Positions 8,957 to 17,591 of a DNA stretch of 44,146 bases are shown in pieces. Below the pieces are notes generated by a model that had not been told where the DNA came from, made no database searches, and worked only from the letters and a program-made list of their open reading frames with translations. This DNA comes from Pseudomonadota bacterium (lineage in GTDB: Bacteria; Pseudomonadota; Gammaproteobacteria; Burkholderiales; Sulfuricellaceae), in NCBI GenBank assembly GCA_021792335.1, contig JAJYUW010000003.1, positions 11,721-55,866 of the forward strand. The letters are read 5' to 3'. Positions within the stretch are counted from its first letter, which is position 1. Every line of letters starts with the position of its first letter. Position numbers and translations under genes: made by a program.

Positions 8957-9478
8957 TTGGATCTCACGTCACTTATTGACTTCGCCGACGAAGCGGAGGC
9001 CGAAATCGGGAAGTATCGCGTTGAGTTGACCCTTTCACCAAGCAAGCTGGGCTTCAGCCCGTATTGCGTGCCTAATCTCACTTGGCAAAGCATTAAATAC
9101 GGAGAAGCTGAACTACATCTCGTTCCAGACGACAAACGAGGCATATATGCGTTCGCCATTTGCGAACCAAGCGCAGTGCTTCCACCACATGGTTACATTC
9201 TTTACATTGGGATAGCGGGAAGAAACTCTACGCGGTCTCTGCGTGATCGTTACAAAGATTATCTCAATGCAAAGAAGGTAATGAAGCGCGCTCGCATCGC
9301 TTACATGATTGGAACATGGCATAAAGTCCTGCGCTTCTTTTTCGTTCCCGTTGATGACGCGATGACGTCAGCCGATTTAGAGACACTAGAGAAGCAGCTT
9401 AATACGGCCCTCCTTCCTCCATTCTCCCAAGGCGACCTCGAAGCAGAAACTAAGATCAACCGAAGGGCATTCAAATGA
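8957..9478 (+). CDS. GIY-YIG nuclease-domain protein
   Basis: Literal motifs: ...DDKRGIYAFAICEPSAVLPPHGYILYIGIAGRNSTRSLRDRYKDYL...LEKQLNTALLPPF. TTG start preceded by AGGAG. Confidence 0.78.
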   Translation: MDLTSLIDFADEAEAEIGKYRVELTLSPSKLGFSPYCVPNLTWQSIKYGEAELHLVPDDKRGIYAFAICEPSAVLPPHGYILYIGIAGRNSTRSLRDRYKDYLNAKKVMKRARIAYMIGTWHKVLRFFFVPVDDAMTSADLETLEKQLNTALLPPFSQGDLEAETKINRRAFK

Positions 9479-10731
9479 CAAACACTGCCGGAAAACTTAC
9501 TCTGCCCGCGCTTCGCGGAATCATGGGCGATTGGGTTTATTACTCATGCCTGATGAATCTTGTAGAGCTGGGCAAGCGGGTTCACTATGCCCAAGATATC
9601 CATAAGAGCCAGCAACTGTCAGACTTGATTCAAAGGCAGTTGAAAAAAAGTAGAAGCGTCCAGATTGCCAGTTATTTGAAGACCCAACCAGAGCGCTTTT
9701 TCAATTCTCTTGTTATCGCGACATATGGCGGTCAGCCCAACTGGCGCGCGATATCCAGTGTCAGGTCCAAATCTGCAAATGATGATCTTGGCGCGCTAGA
9801 ACCAGAAACGCTAGAGTCAGTCGGATTTCTAACGCTGCGTGGAGATGAAAATCTCTTCGCGCTTGATGGGCAACACAGACTTGCTGGAATTAAGAAAGCT
9901 ATCTCGGATGGCTTGGACCAGGATCCGGTTGACGAGGTATCAGTGATATTCGTCGCGTACAAAGCCAATTCAAAGGGGCTTGAGCGAACTAGGCGGCTAT
10001 TCACAACGCTAAATAAGACAGCAAGGCCAGTTTCGAAAGGCGACATTATCGCGTTAGACGAAGATGACGTTATGGCGATCTGCGTAAGGCGGCTTATTGA
10101 AGAGACTGAACTCTTTTCTGGCAACAAAATAGCTTTCACAGCGAGCAACAACATGCCCTCTACCAATACGGAAAGCTTAACGACTATCGGTAATCTCTAC
10201 GACGTCTTGACGATTCTATTTACCGAAGTGCAGTCGGATTTGCGGAAACAAAGGAGCGAACTCCTGAAGGCTCGGCCAGAAGATGAAGACCTAGACAAGT
10301 ATTTCAAATTCGCACACAACTACTTTGTTCTCATGCGCAAGAGCTTCGCTGAAATCGACGAATTCTTTGCGGCGGACAACCCTGAGGTTGTTGTCAAGAA
10401 ATATCGTGGAAGTCATGGAGGAAAAGCGATCTTCAGGCCACTCGGACTCGAAATGTATACTCGCATTATTGCGCGACTGACGAAAGAGATGTCACGTGGT
10501 GAAGCGGTGAAGGTTGTAGCCAAACTTCCTCGAGATCTGACTGTTGCTCCATTTCTCGGCCTGATGTGGGATTCAAATAACAACACTATTAGCAATGCTC
10601 ATAAGGTCACATTGCGTGAAGTTCTCTTGTATATGACGGGCTACTCGAAGTATTCCGACGCCAATCTGCTTGGGCGGTATCGCAAGGAACTTGGCGACGA
10701 AAAAGCCGTATTGCCTAAAAAGGTAATTTAG
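9475..10731 (+). CDS. DGQHR-domain protein, DndB-like
   Basis: ENLFALDGQHRLAGIKKAI...RTRRLFTTLNKTARPVSKGDIIALDEDD; ATGA overlap with the GIY-YIG gene. Confidence 0.75.
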   Translation: MTNTAGKLTLPALRGIMGDWVYYSCLMNLVELGKRVHYAQDIHKSQQLSDLIQRQLKKSRSVQIASYLKTQPERFFNSLVIATYGGQPNWRAISSVRSKSANDDLGALEPETLESVGFLTLRGDENLFALDGQHRLAGIKKAISDGLDQDPVDEVSVIFVAYKANSKGLERTRRLFTTLNKTARPVSKGDIIALDEDDVMAICVRRLIEETELFSGNKIAFTASNNMPSTNTESLTTIGNLYDVLTILFTEVQSDLRKQRSELLKARPEDEDLDKYFKFAHNYFVLMRKSFAEIDEFFAADNPEVVVKKYRGSHGGKAIFRPLGLEMYTRIIARLTKEMSRGEAVKVVAKLPRDLTVAPFLGLMWDSNNNTISNAHKVTLREVLLYMTGYSKYSDANLLGRYRKELGDEKAVLPKKVI

Positions 10732-10767
10732 AAGAGGTCATGAACCTCTAAGTAGCGAAACTGCCCC

Positions 10768-12204
10768 CTAAATTTCCCGTTCCTTTTGAACAACAAGATC
10801 AGAAAAACGGGCAAGCAAATCGAGATTAAGTCGAAGCCTTGACTCAATCTGCGCGCGATCCCACCAGTCGGTCCAAGTCCCGCGACGAGCTAGAGCGACA
10901 AGGTGTTCTACAAGCGAATTAGCAGGCTGGGGGAACGCTACAAGGAAATAGCCTTCGGCGTCGTGGCGCTCGATGGTGTCCCGAATGTCGACCACTTTGG
11001 CCTTGCCCACTGAGGGCTGGTGTGCCTTTACCTGCACGACGATGCTCTTCAGTATCGCAGGTTCAGGGATACCATTCGATGCGGAGCCATCCAACCCGTG
11101 CCCAGAAGAAATTAGCCAACGCGCAATAAAGTCCCGCCCCCCATCGCGTTCACGAGTAGGGCCAGCTTGCCGAACCCAAGCCACGCCTTTTTCTCGCTCT
11201 AGGAGCGCGTAAACAAGGTCTTCAAAGCGTCCGCCGTCGATTCTTTCTGTCCACTCAAATGCATAGTCGACCGAGAATACGGCATTCTCAGCAGATCGTC
11301 GCACAAGAAACTTTGTCCGTTCCGTTTCGAATGAGCGGATGCCGCAATCTGCCGCAATAGCGACGATAGATTGCATCCCGACAAAGACGCAATGAGATTC
11401 AAGCGGTATGAGCGCTATGGCCTTATCAAGAGGGGCTGATCCCGCTCCTTTCCATGGCAGCGAGGATTCTGGCTCGATACTTCGCAGCAACCGCAGACCG
11501 CTAGAAATAGTCCGATGCGCGACAGCGTTCTTCAGCCCGCTTCCGACGATTGACACTCTTGATCGTCCACTCACACATACTGGATCGTAAGCTGCAAGTG
11601 CCACGCGGAACGCGGCAGCTCTTGCCGGAGGAAGAATTGCAACCGTAATGCCATTGGCGAGCGATTTGGCGTAATACCAGTCGGGACACTCACGAATCCC
11701 TGCCATGTCATCAAAGTCAGTAAAACTCCCACTGGAATTCAGAGCATCAACAAGCTCCTTGGCACCGTTAGTCCACCTAGCCTGTGGATACATGATGTCG
11801 CCCCACCCTACGACGTCATCTAGGGCGTGGAAAGCGAACGCCGTATGCGCAAGAATTTTCGCCTTAGGTGGATTTGGATCACTTAAATCGCCAACCTGAT
11901 CAAAGATCAGCCATCTAGCGTAGATCTCACCCGGTATAGGGACAAACCCAGCCTCATCCACCAGCCTCGTTGATGCCGCGCCATTGGCCCTTAAAACACA
12001 CGCCCAAAACAACGATAGCAGATCGTGTGCGTCGGTGCGCCCTCCGCAGCCGTCCATCTGGTATGAATTCGTTCGCAAATATCCAAATGTTATCGAACCC
12101 TGATCAGTCTGTTGCTCTGCCACTTTTAGCGGATAGTGGTCCTCCTGCGCACACGGCTGCTGCATCACATAAGTATGCAGGCGGGAGAACATTTTTTCCT
12201 TCAT
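10768..12204 (-). CDS. Restriction-endonuclease-like protein (C-terminal Mrr/PD-(D/E)XK-type domain)
   Basis: C-terminal ERIDGGRFEDLVYALLEREKGVAWVRQAGPTRERDGGRDFIARW...SIVVQVKAHQ (E...GGRD...QVK). ATG overlaps the sspH stop (ATGA); an alternative start at 12192 has a better SD (AAGGA). Confidence 0.68.
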   Translation of the reverse strand: MKEKMFSRLHTYVMQQPCAQEDHYPLKVAEQQTDQGSITFGYLRTNSYQMDGCGGRTDAHDLLSLFWACVLRANGAASTRLVDEAGFVPIPGEIYARWLIFDQVGDLSDPNPPKAKILAHTAFAFHALDDVVGWGDIMYPQARWTNGAKELVDALNSSGSFTDFDDMAGIRECPDWYYAKSLANGITVAILPPARAAAFRVALAAYDPVCVSGRSRVSIVGSGLKNAVAHRTISSGLRLLRSIEPESSLPWKGAGSAPLDKAIALIPLESHCVFVGMQSIVAIAADCGIRSFETERTKFLVRRSAENAVFSVDYAFEWTERIDGGRFEDLVYALLEREKGVAWVRQAGPTRERDGGRDFIARWLISSGHGLDGSASNGIPEPAILKSIVVQVKAHQPSVGKAKVVDIRDTIERHDAEGYFLVAFPQPANSLVEHLVALARRGTWTDWWDRAQIESRLRLNLDLLARFSDLVVQKEREI

Positions 12205-15200
12205 CCGGGGGGCAAAACTTCTGGCGCGCCATCTGAACGAATCGCCTCTACGGCTTGGGCGATGTCGTCGTCGCTGAGGAATGGAGCTTGGGCGAACACC
12301 AGTCCCTGCTCGCCATTCAACTTTGCGGCCAGGTGTCCCTTGCCTAGTAATAGCTCAGCTCCCGGTCGGTCGAGCGCGATCTTCGAAGTCGCCTCGCTAG
12401 CAACTTTCAGAATCAGACGGTTGCCAAGGTTCTCCCGCAGCTGCATCGGCATCACGTCCTTGTCCGGCCGCTGTGCTGCGAAAATCAGGTGGATGCCGGC
12501 GGCCCGCGCCTTGACGCCAAGCCTCTGGACAGCGGAGCTGACTGCGTTCTTGTAGGCGTCGTCGAACATCCAGTCAGCGAATTCGTCGTGTATTAGAAAT
12601 ACCATCGGCAGCCGGTTTTCAGGAGCTGATTTCGCGTTGTATGTCGGCAAGTCGCGAGCCCGCGTCTCAGAGAAGATCCGATACCTGTTCTCCATTTCCT
12701 CGACAAGGCTTGCCAGGATCTCGGCCGAGCGTTCCTTAGTCGTCACAATCTTCTCGCGCATGTGCGGAAGGTCTTCTAAGGCCGAGTAGTCGACACCCAT
12801 CTTGGGATCGATGAGTACCATCTGGGCGAGCTCCTTTGGATTGGTGGCCGCGATATCGAGAATCATGGCCTGGATGAGGACCGACTTTCCGCTGCCTGTC
12901 GTTCCGGCCACAAGCGAATGCGGGTCGTGGGCGGCCAATCCGCCGAATTCTCCGCCGAGGTTGAGATAGAGCAACGCTCCATTGATTTCCTGCACACCAA
13001 GCAAGATGGAGGTATTGATGCCGGCGGCGTTTCTGTTCAGGGTCCGCCTTGCCCACAAGCCCCAAAGCGAGACAGACTGCCTCTTGGAGCCGGCGATGGT
13101 GATGACGATCTCTCCCGGCTTTGGCTGGACGGTGACCAGGTTGATGGCATGCGTGGTCAATAGCTGCATGCGTTTGGCCTCGACGTCCTCGACGCGCAGG
13201 CGATCCGAACCTGCGAGCCTGACCAGACATCCGTTCGGCGTGAGCCGAGTCGCAAGTACCGCCGCTTGAAGCCCGTATCCGTTGAGGGCGGCTTTGAGCT
13301 TGCGCGTTGTCTCCTGCGCCCACTCCTCGCGCTCGTCGGTGGCGGCCGACAGTCCCGCCGTCTTTGACGCGACAAGGGTATTGAGGCTTGCGCCGAATGC
13401 GGTGGCCTCCGGCTGTGCATGCGCGCTGATTGGCGCTTCCAGTTCGGTGGCCGGCGCCTCGGAAGTCGGGGTGGCAGGCGGCATCACTTCCGTCGGCGCG
13501 ACATCCGCGGCAAGCGCGGGGCTTGTTGCAAGAAGCTCGATCATCGCACCCCAGGCGACACGCGGTGCAGGAAGTTGGGGCGTGGCGGAAAGCCAAGGCT
13601 GCGCGGGTCCGAGCTTTGAGCGGATTGTCGTCGGATCTTCCTTGCGGGCGTAGGACTCGACCAAAAGCCTGAGCTCGTTGCGCTCGAAAACCTCCTGCCA
13701 TGCTTGGATGCCGTCGGTGTCGTCGACCAGGTGCTGCTCGGAGGCCGAAGGCCCGGCGGGGTCTGTGGAATGGACGAAGACATGCGAATAGCCGCGCAGG
13801 GAGATTCCGGCTTCCCCGTCGCGCAGCTTCGCCCGCGCCCGCTCCAAGAGGCCCGAGCAACCGGGTGGGATGTCGGCATCGACGAGCAGGTCGGCAAGCC
13901 GCGAGAGCCAAACGTCGCGGTCGAGCCGACCGGGATCGCCGAACAAGGCTGCCCGAAAAGTAGAGAGCGTCGCCATCAACTGCGCCTTCGAGGAACGCCG
14001 GGCCTCAGCTGCTCCGTTGGCCGCGACATATTTTGACTCGATGACGGCCACATGTAGTATCGGCCCCTCCTCACCTTCCTCAACGCAAAGGCCCAGGATA
14101 TCGGCGATGCGGCTTTCCTTTTGCGCGAGCCAGTCTGCATAGTCGTCCAGGAGGAAGAAGACGCTGAAAGCCGCCCGTTTTCTGGAGCCTGATATGACCT
14201 TGAACTCCTCTTCGAGGAGATGACGGCTCATGACAAGCCCAATCATCTCCCCGGCCGAAATGCCGCGCTTTGCGGCCCGCAGAACGATGTCACCAGACAC
14301 CGACAGGGCGTCTTTCTTCATCCGGTCGGCCAGGGCCGAGAGTTCTTCGCCGGACAGTGGAAGGCCCAACTCGCCGAGCCTGCGCCTGGCGAGAACCCCA
14401 AGCAGCCGAAGTTCGGATGTGGAGCTGACGATGGTGTTGCGGCCGTTGGTGGAGGTCCTGCGGTAGCGGACTACCGTGACTCCGTTTGCTTGAAGTTGGC
14501 GCTTGTCCAAAAGCTCGTCGTAGGTGGCGACCCATTCGGCGAGGGCGTGCGCGTCGTCGAGGGTGGCCTTCAATGTCTCGTTTTGAAGCGAGATGCGCCG
14601 CGCCGGCAACAATTGCGTTCCGGCCGTGGCGTCGGTCTGCCGCACCACCGACGCGACAGCTCCGACATAGGCCCAGCCTGAGGCTGTCTGACGCGGGCAG
14701 GTCAGGAAGGTCGTGGATTTGAGCTCGTTCTCGCCTGACACGCTACGGTATGACCAACGTGACGGAGCATGCTCCAGAGTGGGCCGTTCGTTGGTCCAGT
14801 CGACTGGGATCCATTCCACCGCTGCGGTTCTCGAAACGACATCGTGGAGGAAGGCGACATCGAAGGCCCGGAATCCATCGCTTGCCCGAGGAGGCGTTGA
14901 AGAAGGCGGAGCAACCGAGATGCGAAGTTTCGACATGAAGTTCTGGCTCGTCTCGCTCACCACCGGCAAGTCCGGGTCATCGCCGGTCTTGGTGACAAGC
15001 TCAGCGTAGACGCGCCTGAGCTTTGCAGGGTCGCGGTGGCGCACAGAGACATTGCACTGGAAATCAGTCTCAGTCTGCATGCCCGACAGCTCGCGCACGA
15101 CCGCCAGCGGCAGCTCTGCAGCGTCTGCGTTGTAGAGAAGCACGCTCAGATTCGACGCCTCGTGTGGCTGCAATCCGATATACCGCTCCATCAACTCGCG

Positions 15201-17591
15201 CGCTTGCTTAGCAGCGGCGGCCGGATCGACATCGGTGAGGGAGTCGTCGGAGCCGCGCACTGGCCGCTCAAGCAGGCTGTATCCGTTGACGGTGCTGCTC
15301 TCGCAGACGAGGATCGGAGTTCCGCCCTTGTTGGCCGCCGCTATCTCCGGATAATACGGATGGGCGAGCTCCTCCGAAAACTCACGGAAGAAGATCCCCC
15401 TGTCGCCGAAGAGCACTTTCTTCCCGTTGAGGATGTGGGTCACAAGACCCGCGACGCGGCGGGTTTTCACCGCGAGGGCCTTCATGCGCTCGGGATGCCA
15501 GGGCGGGATGATCACCGACGGCTGCTCGCCTGAGACTTTCACCGTTCCGATGGACAGCACCTCGGCGACAAGCTCCGAGCGGCATATGTCACCGCGCGCG
15601 TGGATCGCCAGCGCGCGAAGCAGCGCAGCGAAGGAGTCGGCCTGCCGCAACACCGCCTCGCCATGGAGTCCCGTTTTTATGAAGTCTTCCAAGGCAAGGA
15701 TGTAGTCTTCCTCGAAGGTTTCCCATGAGGCCCGAAGCTCGGCGCGCTGCTCCTCGGAAATGCGTCCCTTGACGGCGAGATCGTCTATCCTGCGCTTAAT
15801 GTCGGCCCGCATGCTTTTCAGCTGCTTCGACTGCGGAACCAGTGAACCGGCGTCGTGCGAATAGGTGGCCTCCAAAGTGGCGGTGTCCAAAAGGGACACG
15901 CTCTGCACCCCACCCTTCTTGCTGACAAGGCGTCTTGGAACCTCTGTACAGCCCACGGAACCCTTCTCTTGGAGACGCCGCATGTCGTCGATCAGCGAAA
16001 GCCCTATGGAGTCAGGACGGTATAGCCACAGCAGCTGCGTCTTCTCCAGGATGGTCTCGTCTGCGCCCTTCTTTTCAACAAGGGAGACTTCAAACTTTAT
16101 CTGGACGGAATTTTTCGCAAGCGAGGTGCATGGCTTGAACTTGTCCTTGCGGATTTCCTTCTCGCGGACCAAAAAAGCGGGATGATCGAACAGTGGGTCG
16201 GGCAGGTTTCCCGCCCCCATCCGTTCGACGCGCCATTCGACGCGTCCGTTCATAAGCTCTTTGAGGCCGCGATACATCGCCGAGAAGAACGCCCCGACGT
16301 CCTGGTTGTGGCGCTCTCTCCAAACGGTGCGGCCTTTGGTGACGGTGAAACGCAGTACACGCTCGCCCTGCGGCTCCGCTGCCCCTGCCACAAGGTGGTG
16401 AGCGACGCTGGCAAAGCCGTCGAGGAAATCATGGCATTCGATGGGCTTGCCGAATACCACCTTTTCCCAACGTGCGTGCAGCTTCGTGTTTTTCTCTATG
16501 TAGCGGCGGTGGAGCTCGAAGAACACCTCATCATCATCGTTCCAGTCGGATCGCTTTTCCCGGGCGCGCAATCCTTCAAGGTGTTTGCGCCATTCGGCGT
16601 CGAGCACATCTGGGTCGTCGCAGTCGTGGTCGAAAAAATAGATGGTTGCGTCGGCTAGGCCCTGCTGGCGCTCACGGGGCTTGTCGAAGATGAGGTGGAC
16701 TCCGTCCTTTTCCCACTCAAGGGCCATGACCTCAGCGGAGGTCAGCTCGTCGCCTGGCTGCGCGTTGATGAACGCGAGAAGGACTTCCCTTGCGTGATCC
16801 TGTATAGCTTCGGCGTTCTCGTCGAGGCGCTGGCGCAGCTCCTCTGGATCAAGCGGCTGGCCGTTAGGCCGCATCTTGGAGAGAAGCGGGAAGCGGTTCG
16901 CGAAGAGTTTCTCGAACACCTTGCGCCAAGGCGCGACGGCCGCCCCATAGGTCTTGGAGCTTGAGAAAAACGATGTGTCGCGGGGCAGCCCGACATAAGG
17001 CAAAGCCCAGCCGATGGCGTCGCGAATCGGATGTCCATGGGCCGTGGTGGCCTCCCCGGCCAAAGCACAAAACTCTCCGAGCTGGTTGAGCGAGAGCTCC
17101 GAGGCGCCCATCAGGCCCCTGAGGGCGGCGCGAAAGACAGCCCGGTCCTCAGGCGTCGGGGCGATGCCGGCAACATGGCAGGTCGCCTCCACCCAGGACT
17201 CCTCGTGCGACCTGAACTCCTTGGCGCCCAATGCGGTCACATGCCCCAGCGTGTCCGCCAGATTGTGCTCGTTGCCGTTGGCGGTGAGCAGCGCCTCCTT
17301 GGTGGTGCCAGAGTTGCGAACCTCCCCTGCATTCATCTGTGTGAGGGCCTCAGGCGGAAGCCCCTCGTCCTTGACCAAGGGTTCTGGAATCTTCAAATCC
17401 ACCCGCGCGGCAAGGTCCGGGTTGTCGAGGATCTCGCGGACTATCGACGCTATCTGGGCAGGTGCAAGCTTGTCGAGACGAAACATGGCAGCGGAGTCAG
17501 GCAGCGAGCCGTCGCTTTGCCGTGAGTCGGCGAGGCGGCGCTGAAGGATGTCCGCGCCGACGCGGCCGATGATTCTATCTGTCCGCATCAT
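12201..17591 (-). CDS. sspH: FtsK/HerA-type ATPase, DptH/SspH-class restriction protein
   Basis: C-terminal LVAGTTGSGKSVLIQAMILD, VLIDPKMGVDY, MVFLIHDEFADWM, LIFAAQRP. Start at 17591 (ATGA overlap with sspG, upstream GGAGAGG) preferred to the track start at 17633. Confidence 0.75.
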   Translation of the reverse strand: MMRTDRIIGRVGADILQRRLADSRQSDGSLPDSAAMFRLDKLAPAQIASIVREILDNPDLAARVDLKIPEPLVKDEGLPPEALTQMNAGEVRNSGTTKEALLTANGNEHNLADTLGHVTALGAKEFRSHEESWVEATCHVAGIAPTPEDRAVFRAALRGLMGASELSLNQLGEFCALAGEATTAHGHPIRDAIGWALPYVGLPRDTSFFSSSKTYGAAVAPWRKVFEKLFANRFPLLSKMRPNGQPLDPEELRQRLDENAEAIQDHAREVLLAFINAQPGDELTSAEVMALEWEKDGVHLIFDKPRERQQGLADATIYFFDHDCDDPDVLDAEWRKHLEGLRAREKRSDWNDDDEVFFELHRRYIEKNTKLHARWEKVVFGKPIECHDFLDGFASVAHHLVAGAAEPQGERVLRFTVTKGRTVWRERHNQDVGAFFSAMYRGLKELMNGRVEWRVERMGAGNLPDPLFDHPAFLVREKEIRKDKFKPCTSLAKNSVQIKFEVSLVEKKGADETILEKTQLLWLYRPDSIGLSLIDDMRRLQEKGSVGCTEVPRRLVSKKGGVQSVSLLDTATLEATYSHDAGSLVPQSKQLKSMRADIKRRIDDLAVKGRISEEQRAELRASWETFEEDYILALEDFIKTGLHGEAVLRQADSFAALLRALAIHARGDICRSELVAEVLSIGTVKVSGEQPSVIIPPWHPERMKALAVKTRRVAGLVTHILNGKKVLFGDRGIFFREFSEELAHPYYPEIAAANKGGTPILVCESSTVNGYSLLERPVRGSDDSLTDVDPAAAAKQARELMERYIGLQPHEASNLSVLLYNADAAELPLAVVRELSGMQTETDFQCNVSVRHRDPAKLRRVYAELVTKTGDDPDLPVVSETSQNFMSKLRISVAPPSSTPPRASDGFRAFDVAFLHDVVSRTAAVEWIPVDWTNERPTLEHAPSRWSYRSVSGENELKSTTFLTCPRQTASGWAYVGAVASVVRQTDATAGTQLLPARRISLQNETLKATLDDAHALAEWVATYDELLDKRQLQANGVTVVRYRRTSTNGRNTIVSSTSELRLLGVLARRRLGELGLPLSGEELSALADRMKKDALSVSGDIVLRAAKRGISAGEMIGLVMSRHLLEEEFKVISGSRKRAAFSVFFLLDDYADWLAQKESRIADILGLCVEEGEEGPILHVAVIESKYVAANGAAEARRSSKAQLMATLSTFRAALFGDPGRLDRDVWLSRLADLLVDADIPPGCSGLLERARAKLRDGEAGISLRGYSHVFVHSTDPAGPSASEQHLVDDTDGIQAWQEVFERNELRLLVESYARKEDPTTIRSKLGPAQPWLSATPQLPAPRVAWGAMIELLATSPALAADVAPTEVMPPATPTSEAPATELEAPISAHAQPEATAFGASLNTLVASKTAGLSAATDEREEWAQETTRKLKAALNGYGLQAAVLATRLTPNGCLVRLAGSDRLRVEDVEAKRMQLLTTHAINLVTVQPKPGEIVITIAGSKRQSVSLWGLWARRTLNRNAAGINTSILLGVQEINGALLYLNLGGEFGGLAAHDPHSLVAGTTGSGKSVLIQAMILDIAATNPKELAQMVLIDPKMGVDYSALEDLPHMREKIVTTKERSAEILASLVEEMENRYRIFSETRARDLPTYNAKSAPENRLPMVFLIHDEFADWMFDDAYKNAVSSAVQRLGVKARAAGIHLIFAAQRPDKDVMPMQLRENLGNRLILKVASEATSKIALDRPGAELLLGKGHLAAKLNGEQGLVFAQAPFLSDDDIAQAVEAIRSDGAPEVLPPG

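Noticed and set aside
10733-10749. Small hairpin AGAGGT-catga-ACCTCT between the convergent operons as a terminator
   Set aside because: Only 6-bp stem and no T run on either strand; too weak to call.
12736-13911. 391-aa minus-strand ORF in an alternate frame of sspH
   Set aside because: Arg/Pro/Ala-rich frame-shifted reading of the FtsK-type gene; no independent start signals.
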